A stretch of DNA of 64,000 bases from Brachybacterium sp. EE-P12 (GCF_003711805.1 NZ_QXCP01000004.1:310001-374000); one strand, 5' to 3'; positions 18,251 to 27,960 are shown, counted from the stretch's first letter. Translations and numbers: made by a program. Notes: generated by a model not told the origin, from the letters alone.

Positions 18251-18928
18251 TCAGGAGCTCGCGACGACCGGAGTGCCCTCGGAGGGCTGGACCACCACGA
18301 AGCCCGGACCGTGGAAGCCGAGCTGGAAGGACTCCCCGGAGCCGCGACCGATCAGCGAGCCCATCTTGAAGTCGTTCTTGATCTGCGGCTGGAGGTTCGC
18401 GGACCAGCACACCGCGGCCTGCGGGTCCACGAAGGTGGGCTGGCGGGAGCAGTCCAGCAGCATCGGCGGCCCGTCGGAGGTGATCGCGACCATGCCCTGC
18501 CCCTGCAGGAACAGGTTGAACAGCCCGCCGGCCATGAAGCCCGCGCCGCCCAGGGAGCGGATGTCCCACTGGATCGAGCTGTCGAAGGCGAGCATGTTCG
18601 AGGTGTTCAGGGTCAGCGCCTCGCCCTCGAGCTGGACGAGGAAGATCTGGCTGTTCTGCCGGGCGTAGAAGATCTCGCCGTGCCCCCGGGTGCGCATCAT
18701 GTTCGCGCCCTCGCCGGTGGCCATCTTCTTCAGCAGCTTCATCCCGCCGCCGGAGCCCTGGTAGGAGAAGTCCATCTGCCCCTGGTAGGCGACCATCGCG
18801 CCCGCGGCGGAGATGATCTCCGGGGACTGCGGGGTCAGCGCGCAGCGCAGCATCTTCGGGGACTGCAGCGTCCAGCGGTCGTCGGTCTGGCGCTCCTGGT
18901 GGGAGGCGTCGAACAGGTGCGAGCGCAT
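18251..18928 (-). CDS. AIM24 family protein
   Basis: A 225-residue beta-rich protein with no signal peptide. GAMVAYQGQMDFSYQGSGG, FYARQNSQIFLVQLEGEAL and the final GPGFVVVQPSEG are typical AIM24/TRAP-like beta-helix blocks. The family is named for a yeast mitochondrial protein, and the bacterial role is unknown. It begins at ATG 18928 with a GAGGGG stretch just upstream, and ends 62 nt before the ATP-grasp/alpha-E start on the same strand. It may be co-transcribed, although the downstream gene also has its own leaderless promoter. It is divergent from the kinase gene. Confidence 0.82.
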   Translation of the reverse strand: MRSHLFDASHQERQTDDRWTLQSPKMLRCALTPQSPEIISAAGAMVAYQGQMDFSYQGSGGGMKLLKKMATGEGANMMRTRGHGEIFYARQNSQIFLVQLEGEALTLNTSNMLAFDSSIQWDIRSLGGAGFMAGGLFNLFLQGQGMVAITSDGPPMLLDCSRQPTFVDPQAAVCWSANLQPQIKNDFKMGSLIGRGSGESFQLGFHGPGFVVVQPSEGTPVVASS

Positions 18929-19098
18929 GGCCCCTCTTCTCGTCGATCCGTGACGTGCACGGCACCCGCCGTGCCGCGCAGGGATCCTCTCACGGGAGGA
19001 CACGCCATGGAGGCGCGGCGACGGCCCGCGCATCCGGCGGGGATTCGAGGACCCTGTGGGGGAGCGGTGAAGCCAGCTCCGCGCCGGACCGGGCCTCG

Positions 19099-19104
19099 TA
19101 GCAT
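19099..19104 (+). promoter_or_regulatory. -10 box of leaderless kinase promoter
   Basis: TAGCAT ends 7 nt before the ATG at 19112. No Shine-Dalgarno is present, so the kinase mRNA is probably leaderless. Confidence 0.45.
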
Positions 19105-19111
19105 GGGGCCC

Positions 19112-21178
19112 ATGTCAGATTCCCCCACGCATCGCCGCTCCCCGGCCGCCGTCGACCCGCGGCTCGAGGCGCTCGCCGAGGACTCCGGCTACGAGGTCCT
19201 CGGCCGGATCGGCGCCGGCGGGATGGGGATCGTCTACCGCGGTCGCGACGCCGACGGCAACGACGTCGCGATCAAGCTGCTGCGCCACGAGATCGCCGAC
19301 GACCCGCGCGCCCGGGAACGGCTGGCCCGCGAGGTCGCATCCCAGCAGCGGGTGCGCAACGGCAGCATCGCGCGGATCCTCGACGCGGAGCTCGAGTCCT
19401 CCGACGCCTTCGTGGTCACCGAGTTCATCCCGGGGCCGACGCTCGACGACGCGGTGCGCGCCCACGGCGGGCTGCATCCCGAGGCGGTGCGCGAGGTGGG
19501 CCTGCTGCTGGGGGAGACGCTGCGGGAGATCCACGGCGCCGGCGTGATCCACCGCGACCTCAAGCCCGGCAACGTCATGCTGCGCGGCGCGGCGGAGGAG
19601 GACCTCGTCGGCTACGACCCCGACGGCGACGGGCTGGATCCCGTGATCATCGACTTCGGGATCGCGACCGCGGCGGAGGAGTCGCGTCTGACCTCCACCG
19701 GGCTCGTGATGGGCACGGCCGCCTATCTCGACCCGGAGGTGGTGCGCACCGACCACACCGGCGAGGCGGGGGACTGGTGGTCCTGGGCGGCGGTGCTCGC
19801 CTTCGCCGCGACGGGACGGGAGCCCTTCGGCAGCGGCCGCGCCGACCTCGTCTTCCTGCGCGCGGATCGCGGCGAGATCGACGTCGAGGGCGTGCCCACC
19901 GAGCTCGGCGCCTGGCTGCGCTCCGCCCTGCACGCCGACCCCGCGCAGCGCGCGACGCCCGAGGAGCTCCTCGCCCGCCTGGCCGAGCTCGACCTCTCCC
20001 GCTACGACGACCCGGGCGAGACCGAGGCCCTCGAGACCGGGTCCCGCACCGAGGTGCTGCCCGCCCTCGGGGCCGACGGCGCCCCGGCGGCCGGCGCGGC
20101 CACGCCCGCCGACCCCGGTGCGCGCGAGGGAGCGGACGCGACCGGCGCGGCGAGCGAGGCGGGGGCGACCGAGGCCCTGCCCGCCGGGGGAGCGGCCACC
20201 GAGGCGCTGCCCCGGGCGGCGACCCCGTCAGAGCCCCCCACCGAGGCGCTGCCCCGGTTCACGACCCCCGTGGAGCCGCCCACCGAGGTGATCCCCGTGA
20301 TGGACACCCCGACCCGGGCCCTGCCGGTGGTCCCGCCGCCGGCCGGTCCCGTGGGGACGACCGGCGCGCACGGCGCACCGTCGCCGCAGCCGCAGACCGC
20401 GCCGCGCGAGGCGGCGTCCCCGTACGGCGCGGTGCCTGCGCAGCAGCACCCTGTCGCGCAGCAGATGCCGTCCCCGCAGACGCGGCCCCAGCACGCCGGG
20501 CAGTGGCCCGCCCAGGACGGCGCGCAGATGGCGCCCCAGCAGGGCATGCCGCCGCAGCAGGGGGTCTGGGCCGCGCCGCCCTTGCCGCCCCGTCGGTCCC
20601 TCCTGGTGTGGACGGGGCACCTGCTGCTCGTCGCCCTCGCCGCCCTCGCCCCCTACATCTCCCTGGCGATGCTGCTCCTGCTCGGCGCCCTCGCCCGCAC
20701 CTGGGAGCGCAGCCACCGCAGCATCGCCGCGCAGCGGATGCGCGGCGCCGCCGGCTCCGGCCCGCTGTGGACGGCAGGGGTCGCCAGCCCCTTCCGCTTC
20801 CTGCTGGGCCTGCTGGAGATCGTGCTGCAGGCGCTGTTCCCGCTGATCCTGGGCCTCCTCGTGGGGGTGGCGCTGGACGCGGGCTGGACCCTCCTGCAGG
20901 GCGCTCCGCCGCCCGACGGGGTCCCCTTCGCCACGGCGATGGCGATCACGCTGCTGATCACCTGGGTGGGCATCGGCAGCCGCACCACCCGCGACGGCGC
21001 CCACCGCATGATGGATGCGGCGGCGCCCGACCTGCTGTGGGGCGCGATCGTGCTCGTGCTGCTCCTGCTGCTGCTCGGCGCGATCGCCTTCGCGCTGTTC
21101 ACACGCGAGGGGATGGTCGACTACCTGCCCTTCCCGCAGGGGCCGCGGCTGGACGACATCGCCCTGTGGAGGAGCTGA
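19112..21178 (+). CDS. Membrane-anchored serine/threonine protein kinase (PknB-like)
   Basis: A 688-residue Hanks-type kinase. Residues 25-290 hold GRIGAGGMGIVYRG, the ATP lysine K55 (VAIK), catalytic D149 in HRDLKPGN and D181 of DFG; the activation loop lies before YLDPEV. Residues 300-490 are a low-complexity linker with TEALP-type repeats (about 353-405) and a Gln/Pro-rich stretch. The last 190 residues carry about four transmembrane helices and end in the cytoplasm or periplasm without PASTA domains. So it is not the cell-wall PknB itself but a kinase whose sensor is probably the membrane bundle. The start is leaderless. Substrates are unknown. Confidence 0.88.
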   Translation: MSDSPTHRRSPAAVDPRLEALAEDSGYEVLGRIGAGGMGIVYRGRDADGNDVAIKLLRHEIADDPRARERLAREVASQQRVRNGSIARILDAELESSDAFVVTEFIPGPTLDDAVRAHGGLHPEAVREVGLLLGETLREIHGAGVIHRDLKPGNVMLRGAAEEDLVGYDPDGDGLDPVIIDFGIATAAEESRLTSTGLVMGTAAYLDPEVVRTDHTGEAGDWWSWAAVLAFAATGREPFGSGRADLVFLRADRGEIDVEGVPTELGAWLRSALHADPAQRATPEELLARLAELDLSRYDDPGETEALETGSRTEVLPALGADGAPAAGAATPADPGAREGADATGAASEAGATEALPAGGAATEALPRAATPSEPPTEALPRFTTPVEPPTEVIPVMDTPTRALPVVPPPAGPVGTTGAHGAPSPQPQTAPREAASPYGAVPAQQHPVAQQMPSPQTRPQHAGQWPAQDGAQMAPQQGMPPQQGVWAAPPLPPRRSLLVWTGHLLLVALAALAPYISLAMLLLLGALARTWERSHRSIAAQRMRGAAGSGPLWTAGVASPFRFLLGLLEIVLQALFPLILGLLVGVALDAGWTLLQGAPPPDGVPFATAMAITLLITWVGIGSRTTRDGAHRMMDAAAPDLLWGAIVLVLLLLLLGAIAFALFTREGMVDYLPFPQGPRLDDIALWRS

Positions 21179-21244
21179 CCCGAGCGGCCCGTGCCCGGTG
21201 AGCGAGACCGCCCATCCCTCCGGGGACGTCCAGGAAGCGGCCGC

Positions 21245-21250
21245 TAAACT
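21245..21250 (+). promoter_or_regulatory. Candidate -10 box for the thioredoxin-fold gene
   Basis: TAAACT lies 55 nt before the ATG at 21305. No good -35 is visible at 16-18 nt spacing, so this rests on the -10 match alone. Confidence 0.3.
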
Positions 21251-21304
21251 CGCCACGACCCACCACCCACCGCTGCCCCGGCCCCGGGGCGACGAGGAGA
21301 TCCC

Positions 21305-22129
21305 ATGGCCGCGTCCGGTCCGTCCCAGTCGGCGCAGGAGCGTCGTGAAGCGCAGCGCGAGGCGCTGCGTGCCCAGCGCCAGGCGGAGCTCAAGCGTCAG
21401 CGCACCGTCCGCACCGTCGTGATCGCGGCGGTCACCGTCGTCGCGCTGGTGCTGGTCGCCGCCGCGGGCCTGTTCATCTACCGCCAGATGCAGCCGGCCG
21501 GCCCCGTCGCGACGCCCGAGGGCGTGGCCGAGGACCAGCCCTATCTCCCGATCGGCGCGCCCGAGGACTCGGGCAAGCCCGTCCTCGAGATCCATCTCGA
21601 CTTCATGTGCCCCGTGTGCGGGCAGTTCGAGGACATCAACGGCGAGGACATCGAGCAGATCGTCGAGGACGAGGAGGCGACGGTCCACCTGGTGCCGCGC
21701 CGCTTCCTGGACTCCGCCTCCACCACCGGCGACTACTCCTCCCGCTCCGCGAATGCGCTCGCCTGCGTGTGGGAGGACGATCCCGACAACGTCCTCGGAT
21801 TCCAGCAGCTCATGTTCGCCAACCAGCCCGCCGAGGGCAGCGCGGGCCTGACCGACGACGAGATCTGGGGTTACGCCCAGGAGGCCGGTGCCTCCGACGA
21901 GGTGCAGTCCTGCATGAGCGCGAAGACCTACCAGTCGTGGGTGCGCCAGGTCGTGGACCCCTACGGCTCGGAGGTCGGCGGCGGCACCCCGTACGTCGAG
22001 ATCGACGGGGAGGCCTTCGGCTCGGACCAGTGGTCCCAGGAGGGCGCCCTGCGCGAGGCCGTCCTGGCGGCCGGCGGTGAGGCGGCTCCTTCCGACGGCG
22101 GAGGCGCCTCCGACGGGGGCGAGGGCTGA
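21305..22129 (+). CDS. Membrane-anchored DsbA-like thiol-disulfide oxidoreductase
   Basis: A 274-residue protein with a charged, coiled-coil-like cytoplasmic N-terminus (QERREAQREALRAQRQ), one transmembrane helix (about residues 38-60) and an extracytoplasmic thioredoxin fold with active site C102-P-V-C105. A further Cys pair (CVWEDD and QSCMSAK) and a cis-Pro loop (GGTPYVEI) complete a DsbA/DsbG-like domain. It probably forms or isomerises disulfides in exported proteins. ATG 21305 has GAGGAG 5-6 nt upstream. The Gly/Ser/Asp tail is disordered. It lies 126 nt downstream of the kinase; a hairpin follows the stop. Confidence 0.88.
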   Translation: MAASGPSQSAQERREAQREALRAQRQAELKRQRTVRTVVIAAVTVVALVLVAAAGLFIYRQMQPAGPVATPEGVAEDQPYLPIGAPEDSGKPVLEIHLDFMCPVCGQFEDINGEDIEQIVEDEEATVHLVPRRFLDSASTTGDYSSRSANALACVWEDDPDNVLGFQQLMFANQPAEGSAGLTDDEIWGYAQEAGASDEVQSCMSAKTYQSWVRQVVDPYGSEVGGGTPYVEIDGEAFGSDQWSQEGALREAVLAAGGEAAPSDGGGASDGGEG

Positions 22130-22167
22130 CCCTGACGCCGCCGAGGCCTGCGGGCCTCTACACTCTC

Positions 22168-22198
22168 AGGGGACCGTCCGCCGCGCGGTCGGTCCCCT
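22168..22198 (+). terminator. Hairpin between the DsbA-like gene and tRNA-Thr
   Basis: Nine-bp stem (22168-22176 with 22190-22198), then TGTT. It follows the dsbA-like gene by about 40 nt and probably ends its transcript. A TACACT box at 22159-22164 just before it could alternatively start the tRNA transcript, in which case the hairpin would be part of the tRNA 5' leader. Confidence 0.5.
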
Positions 22199-22202
22199 GT
22201 TC

Positions 22203-22274
22203 GCTGGAGTGGCGCAACGGTAGCGCACCTGTCTTGTAAACAGGCGGTTGCGAGTTCGAATCTCGTCTCCAGCT
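22203..22274 (+). tRNA. tRNA-Thr (anticodon TGT)
   Basis: A 72-nt cloverleaf: acceptor stem GCTGGAG/CTCCAGC with discriminator T, D stem GCGC/GCGC, anticodon stem CCTGT/ACAGG with loop CTTGTAA (anticodon TGT, reading ACA codons), and T arm GCGAG-TTCGAAT-CTCGT. No CCA is encoded. The reverse strand gives the well-known spurious peptide RDSNSQPPVYKTGALPLRH, confirming the tRNA pattern. It is a single tRNA gene, not in a cluster. Confidence 0.97.
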
Positions 22275-22328
22275 CTCATCTGACCTGCGCAGATGCACCT
22301 CCGGGCGGTGCCGTCCTCGACCGGCGCC

Positions 22329-22432
22329 TGGCGACAGCGGCTGTCGTGCGCGGGCCCATGGCGACACGAGCTGGCTATATCGCCACCTCATGTCACCATC
22401 GGCCCGACGGCGACATGGAGGCAGCGGCGACG
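22329..22432. repeat. Cluster of GGCGACA heptamers in both orientations next to the tRNA
   Basis: TGGCGACA occurs at 22329-22336 and 22359-22366, its inverted variants TATCGCCA at 22378-22385 and TGTCACCA at 22391-22398, CGGCGACA at 22408-22415, and a weaker GGCGACG near 22426. No reading frame of quality crosses the 264-nt region 22275-22538. Multiple short binding-site-like repeats beside a tRNA 3' end resemble the terminal region of a decayed insertion element or integration scar, but no transposase remains. Confidence 0.45.
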
Positions 22433-22538
22433 AGTCCTCGAGGTGCAGGCAACGGTATGCCAACCCCCTGACAGTGCTGGTCAGGACGCGGAATCGACCG
22501 GGTCCGCCCGCCGCCCGGGCGGCGGGACCGAGGCGGGG

Positions 22539-23891
22539 TCAGAAGGTGTCGTAGGAGACCCGGTTCACCGTGAAGCCATGCCCGGTCATGGTGTTCCAGC
22601 AGGTCATCCCGTCGAAGCGACTCGTGCACGCCATGTCGCCACGGACGGCGCTGCTGTCGTACTCGAGGGTGTCCGCGGAGTCGCTGAGGAAGGACTCGCC
22701 GCAGGCGCGGCCGGCGTCCTCGTCGGCGACGGTGAGGGAGAACGGGCCGTCCTCGCAATCCTCGAGCCCGGCGTCGGAGAAGTCGCGGTCCTCGACCGAG
22801 CAGGAGGCGGAGTCCTCCTCGAGCCGGCAGCTGATGTTCCCGGTGGGGGAGCGCAGCTCGTCCATCTCCAGGGCGCCGTCGGGGGCGGGGGAGACCGGGT
22901 CCTCCTCGGTGGTCTCCTCCTCCGTCGGCTCCTCGGTGGTCTCCTGGGGTGCGGACTCGGCGCTGGTGGTCGAGCTGTCCCGCGTGTACTGCTCCTCGTC
23001 CGGAGGGGAGAGCAGCGCACGGGCGCCGAGGCCGATCACGGCCAGGAGCACCAGGGCGAGCACGAGGCAGCCGCCGCAGGCGATCCACGCCTTCTTCCGG
23101 CTGCCGTCGTCGGCGTCGTCCTCCTCGCCGGACGGCGGGCCCGCGGGGGCCGACGGGGCGGCGGAGGCCGCCGCGGAGCCGTAGCCGTACGCCGCGGCGC
23201 CGTAGCCCGGCTGAGGCTCGTGCGCGGCGGTCGGAGCCTGCTGCGCGGTGGGCTCGTGGGCCGCCGCGGGCGTCTCGGCCGCGCCGAGCGGGACCACGGA
23301 CGCCTTCGGGGACAGGCGCACCGAGGAGGAGGGCGAGCTCTGGCTCGGCGAGGTCTGCGCGGCGGGTGCCTGTGGCACGGGCGGGGCCGGGGGCGGGGTC
23401 GAGCTGTCCTGCGCGTCGGTGGCCTCGGCGGCGGCATTCCCGGCAACGGCAGCCCCGGCACCAGCGGCCCTGGAGGTGCCCCAGACGAGCTCCTCGGGGT
23501 ACTCGCCCCAGGCCGAGACGGCCTCATCGGGCTGGTCCTGCGGTGCCGGGTCCACGTCGGGCACGACCTGGTGGAGCTGGGTGGGCTCGCCCTGGTCGAG
23601 GTCGGCGTCCTCGGGGGAGGCGCCGTCGTCGGGCGCCTCGGCGATGTCCTCTGCACTGCGCTCCGAGCCGTCCTGCGTGCCGTCTCCGCCCGAGGGCGCG
23701 GCGTCGGCCTCGTAGGCCTGCTGCGCCCACCGGTTCGTGGCCAGGATCCACTGGCGCGCGACCTCGGGCGTCGAGGGGTTCGTGACGATCAGCCGGTGCA
23801 GCTGGGGGTGCTTCTCGGTGAGCTCGAGAAGACGCTCCGGGCTCGTGCCCGGATCAGCCGCCTCCTCCGCCGTCGAACGGTGCTCTGCCAC
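22539..23891 (-). CDS. LRV-domain, proline-rich single-pass membrane protein
   Basis: A 450-residue protein. Residues 8-60 (AADPGTSPERLLELTEKHPQ, then VTNPSTPEVARQWIL) resemble the leucine-rich-variant repeat found in Micrococcales. Residues 65-265 are acidic then Pro/Ala/Gln-rich and disordered. One transmembrane helix follows (ACGGCLVLALVLLAVIGLG), then a Thr/Glu-rich stalk and an exported domain with six Cys residues (SCRL, SCSVED, DCEDG, ACGES, ACTSR, TCWNT), probably disulfide-bonded. GTG 23891 has GGGAG 7 nt upstream. Function unknown; topology suggests it links a cytoplasmic repeat domain to an extracellular one. Confidence 0.75.
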   Translation of the reverse strand: MAEHRSTAEEAADPGTSPERLLELTEKHPQLHRLIVTNPSTPEVARQWILATNRWAQQAYEADAAPSGGDGTQDGSERSAEDIAEAPDDGASPEDADLDQGEPTQLHQVVPDVDPAPQDQPDEAVSAWGEYPEELVWGTSRAAGAGAAVAGNAAAEATDAQDSSTPPPAPPVPQAPAAQTSPSQSSPSSSVRLSPKASVVPLGAAETPAAAHEPTAQQAPTAAHEPQPGYGAAAYGYGSAAASAAPSAPAGPPSGEEDDADDGSRKKAWIACGGCLVLALVLLAVIGLGARALLSPPDEEQYTRDSSTTSAESAPQETTEEPTEEETTEEDPVSPAPDGALEMDELRSPTGNISCRLEEDSASCSVEDRDFSDAGLEDCEDGPFSLTVADEDAGRACGESFLSDSADTLEYDSSAVRGDMACTSRFDGMTCWNTMTGHGFTVNRVSYDTF

Positions 23892-24190
23892 CGTGCTCTC
23901 CCTTCCTTACGGGTCCCGGAAGGACTCCCGCGGCTCGCGCGGGGGCCTGCCGACCCATGAGAATGGCACACGGGAGTGCGCCGAGGCGCTGCGCGGCGGC
24001 CCTGCGGAACGGTGACCCGCAGGTCACCGGCCGGACCGGGGCCGTGCCCCGCCGCACCGCCGGCCGGGGCTGACCTGCACGGACCCGCCGGCACGGAGAG
24101 CGCCCCGCGCCCCGCTCCCGCGGTGTGACCGGGGTCTCGAGAACCGTGACGGATCCGACTTCCCGGGGCGGCGGAACACCAGCCCGTCCC
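23892..24190. other. Intergenic region, nothing certain
   Basis: This 299-nt gap lies upstream of the LRV gene (minus) and downstream of ung (minus). The small minus-strand frames across it have poor Arg/Pro-rich composition. Several GC-rich short inverted repeats occur (around 24005-24070), but none is a clear terminator or promoter. Confidence 0.5.
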
Positions 24191-24868
24191 TCAGTCCGGG
24201 ATGCGCCAGTCGATGGGGGCGGAGCCCTGCTGCTCGAGCAGGGAGTTCACCCGGGAGAAGGGCCGGGAGCCGAAGAATCCGCGCGAGGCCGACAGCGGGC
24301 TCGGATGCGGGCTCGCGACATGCGGTACCTCGCCCAGCAGCGGGATCAGCGACTGGGCGTCGCGCCCCCACAGGATCGCCGCCAGGGGGCCGCCGCGGGC
24401 GACCAGGGCGCGCAGCGCGTGCTCGGTCACCTCCTCCCAGCCGCGGCGCCGGTGCGAGGCCGGAGCGCCGGGGGTGACGGTCAGGACCCGGTTCAGCAGC
24501 AGCACGCCCTGGTCCTGCCAGGAGGTGAGGTCCCCGTGGGCGGCGGGCGGGATCCCCAGATCGCTCTCGAGCTCGGTGTAGATGTTCCGCAGCGAGCGGG
24601 GGAGGGGCCCCACGTCCCGCTCGACCGCGAAGGACAGCCCGATCGGGTGGCCGGGGGTGGGGTAGGGGTCCTGGCCCACGATCAGCACCCGCACCTCGGA
24701 CAGCGGCCGGGTGAAGGCGCGCAGCACCGCGTCCCCGGCGGGGAGGTAGCCGCGGCCTGCACCGACCTCCTCGCGAAGGAAGTCGCCGAGCGCGTGGATG
24801 CGGTCCTCGACCGGCGCGAGGGCTTCGGCCCAGTCGGGGGCGATGGTCCGGGACAGGGGAGCGGGCAT
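24191..24868 (-). CDS. ung: Uracil-DNA glycosylase, family 1
   Basis: A 225-residue DNA-repair enzyme that excises uracil from DNA to start base-excision repair. It carries the water-activating block [16 protein letters not shown] (with Pro where E. coli has His after the Tyr, as often seen in actinobacteria) and the DNA-intercalating loop [17 protein letters not shown]. Full length for family 1 UDG. I took ATG 24868; an in-frame TTG four codons upstream is possible. It is divergent from the DUF3263 gene with only 69 nt between them and is the last gene before a 300-nt gap. Confidence 0.93.
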   Translation of the reverse strand: MPAPLSRTIAPDWAEALAPVEDRIHALGDFLREEVGAGRGYLPAGDAVLRAFTRPLSEVRVLIVGQDPYPTPGHPIGLSFAVERDVGPLPRSLRNIYTELESDLGIPPAAHGDLTSWQDQGVLLLNRVLTVTPGAPASHRRRGWEEVTEHALRALVARGGPLAAILWGRDAQSLIPLLGEVPHVASPHPSPLSASRGFFGSRPFSRVNSLLEQQGSAPIDWRIPD

Positions 24869-24925
24869 GGGGGAAGTCAATCACCCTCGGCGGCGTGGTG
24901 GCGCGGGGGGCCGCCCGTGAGTGCG

Positions 24926-24931
24926 TAGCCT
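24926..24931 (+). promoter_or_regulatory. -10 box of leaderless DUF3263 promoter
   Basis: TAGCCT ends 6 nt before the ATG at 24938, and there is no Shine-Dalgarno in the intervening bases. Confidence 0.45.
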
Positions 24932-24937
24932 CGGAGC

Positions 24938-25300
24938 ATGCCCGCCACTCCCTCCGAGCCCGCACGCGACGACGGACGAGCCGCCGGCGCCGCCGTCTCG
25001 GGCGCCGTCGAGCCGGGCGCCGCGCCGTCGGACGTCGCGCTGCCGGGGCCGCAGGGATCGCTGAGCGAGCGCGACCGCCGGATCCTCGCGCTCGAGGGGC
25101 GCACCTTCCGCTACGTCGGTGCGAAGGAGCGGGCGATCCGCGAGGAGATCGGGCTGTCCAAGGTCGCCTACTACGTGCGGCTGAACGCCCTGCTGGACGA
25201 TCCCGCGGCGCTGCGCGCGGCCCCCGCGGTCGTGAACCGGCTGCGCGCCCGACGCACCTCCGAGGACGGCGGCGCGGGCGGCGACCACCGCGTGGCCTGA
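24938..25300 (+). CDS. DUF3263 domain protein
   Basis: A 120-residue protein with a disordered Ala/Pro/Asp N-terminus (residues 1-42) and a helix-turn-helix-like core SERDRRILALEGRTFRYVGA, then KERAIREEIGLSKVAYYVRL, the DUF3263 domain found throughout Actinobacteria. The core looks like a DNA-binding domain; DUF3263 genes often sit next to a LytR_C-domain gene, exactly as here (63 nt downstream). Its role is not known. The leaderless start is supported by the -10 box at 24926-24931. Confidence 0.85.
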   Translation: MPATPSEPARDDGRAAGAAVSGAVEPGAAPSDVALPGPQGSLSERDRRILALEGRTFRYVGAKERAIREEIGLSKVAYYVRLNALLDDPAALRAAPAVVNRLRARRTSEDGGAGGDHRVA

Positions 25301-25351
25301 GCCATCACCGCGCCGGGGCGTGTGCTCCGCCCCCGGATCGGGTCGAGCAGG

Positions 25352-25357
25352 TTTAAT
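25352..25357 (+). promoter_or_regulatory. -10 box of leaderless LytR_C promoter
   Basis: TTTAAT ends 6 nt before the GTG at 25364. It is one of the few A/T runs in the area and fixes the start codon. Confidence 0.45.
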
Positions 25358-25363
25358 GGGGCC

Positions 25364-25948
25364 GTGGCTGATTCCCAGTATCCCTACCCGCCGGACCGAT
25401 TCGACGACGAGGCGGACGCCGTCACCTTCCACGGCGCCCACCGTGCCGAGCTCCCCTTCTGGCGGGAGAACCTGCTGTACATCATCATCATCGGCGCAGC
25501 CGTGGTGATGCTCGTGGTGCTGCTCTTCGTGATCGGCGGGATGGGCGGCGACGGCGACGACCGCGCCGCCGACCCGACCACCGCCTCCGAGACGGAGCAG
25601 AGCGAGGGCTCCGACGAGGGAGGCGACTCCGAGGAGGAGGCCCCCGAGCCGGATCTCTCGGTGCCCGTCCAGGTGATCAACGCCGGCGGCATCAACGGCC
25701 TGGCCGGCACCTGGAGCGACGAGCTCGAGGGGCAGGGCTGGGAGGACGTCAGCGTCGCCACCGCCGACACCCCCCAGCAGGAGGCCGTCGTCTACTACCG
25801 CGATGAGGCCGACGCGGACACCGCCCAGGCGCTCGCCCAGCAGGTCGGCGCCGGGGACGCCAGCCAGAGCGACGAGTACGAGGCGCGCGTGACCTTCGTC
25901 GCCGTCACCGAGCCGGGCGACGGCGGGGACGAGGGCGGCGAGGGCTGA
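25364..25948 (+). CDS. LytR C-terminal domain membrane protein
   Basis: A 194-residue protein with a short cytoplasmic N-terminus, one transmembrane helix (about residues 36-60, LLYIIIIGAAVVMLVVLL), an acidic Ser/Glu-rich stalk and an extracytoplasmic LytR_C domain (VPVQVINAGGINGLAGTW ... VVYYRDEADADTAQ). LytR_C domains occur in or beside LCP cell-wall ligases and may bind wall or glycan parts. The GTG start at 25364 is set by a TTTAAT -10 box 6 nt upstream; the ORF extends upstream only through non-coding sequence. A strong hairpin terminator follows 22 nt after the stop. Confidence 0.85.
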   Translation: MADSQYPYPPDRFDDEADAVTFHGAHRAELPFWRENLLYIIIIGAAVVMLVVLLFVIGGMGGDGDDRAADPTTASETEQSEGSDEGGDSEEEAPEPDLSVPVQVINAGGINGLAGTWSDELEGQGWEDVSVATADTPQQEAVVYYRDEADADTAQALAQQVGAGDASQSDEYEARVTFVAVTEPGDGGDEGGEG

Positions 25949-25969
25949 CCTCTCCCGACGCCGCCTCGA

Positions 25970-26001
25970 CGCGCCGCTCCTCCCTGCGGAGGGGCGGCGC
26001 G
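25970..26001 (+). terminator. Strong hairpin terminator after the LytR_C gene
   Basis: A 14-bp stem (25970-25983 with 25988-26001, one G-U) closed by a CTGC loop, 22 nt after the stop. No U tract, as is common in high-GC actinobacteria. Confidence 0.75.
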
Positions 26002-26054
26002 TCCGCGTCCCGGCCGGGCGGCGCCGACGCGCCGTGTCCGCTCCGCGCGGAGGG

Positions 26055-26081
26055 TTAGCACTCTCGGGGTCAGAGTGCTTA
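26055..26081 (+). promoter_or_regulatory. CIRCE element (HrcA operator) of groEL
   Basis: TTAGCACTC (26055-26063), a 9-nt spacer, then GAGTGCTTA (26073-26081): the canonical HrcA heat-shock operator with a single mismatch at the last positions. TATGAT at 26080-26085 is the likely -10, overlapping the operator's right arm, so HrcA would block polymerase directly. Only one CIRCE copy is evident. The leader to the groEL ATG is about 160 nt. Confidence 0.93.
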
Positions 26082-26177
26082 TGATGAGCTGGCACTCGGT
26101 GCACGGGAGTGACAGCCCCCGCGCACTGGGCCCTGAACATTCCGGCCCCGTGAGGGCGTCGGCGCCGTGGGACATGA

Positions 26178-27887
<1,710 letters not shown>

Positions 27888-27920
27888 TCTCCTGATCACC
27901 TGCCGCTCCTCCCGAGCGCG

Positions 27921-27960
27921 ACGAGCCCCGATCCTCTGCGGAGGGTCGGGGCTCGTTCTC
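27921..27960 (+). terminator. groEL terminator hairpin
   Basis: A 16-bp stem with one G-U (27921-27936 with 27941-27956), a TGCG tetraloop and a short T-rich tail (TTCTC), 33 nt after the stop codon. Confidence 0.85.

Noticed and set aside
15116..18668. Long plus-strand frames across the transglutaminase and ATP-grasp genes
   Set aside because: Shadows: no family motifs, high Arg/Gln/Gly content, opposite strand is well supported.
22158..22463. Minus-strand 101-codon frame containing RDSNSQPPVYKTGALPLRH
   Set aside because: It is the reverse complement of tRNA-Thr, a well-known spurious peptide.
23789..24094. Minus-strand 101-codon frame upstream of the LRV gene
   Set aside because: Poor codon bias and Arg/Pro-rich; overlaps the LRV start.
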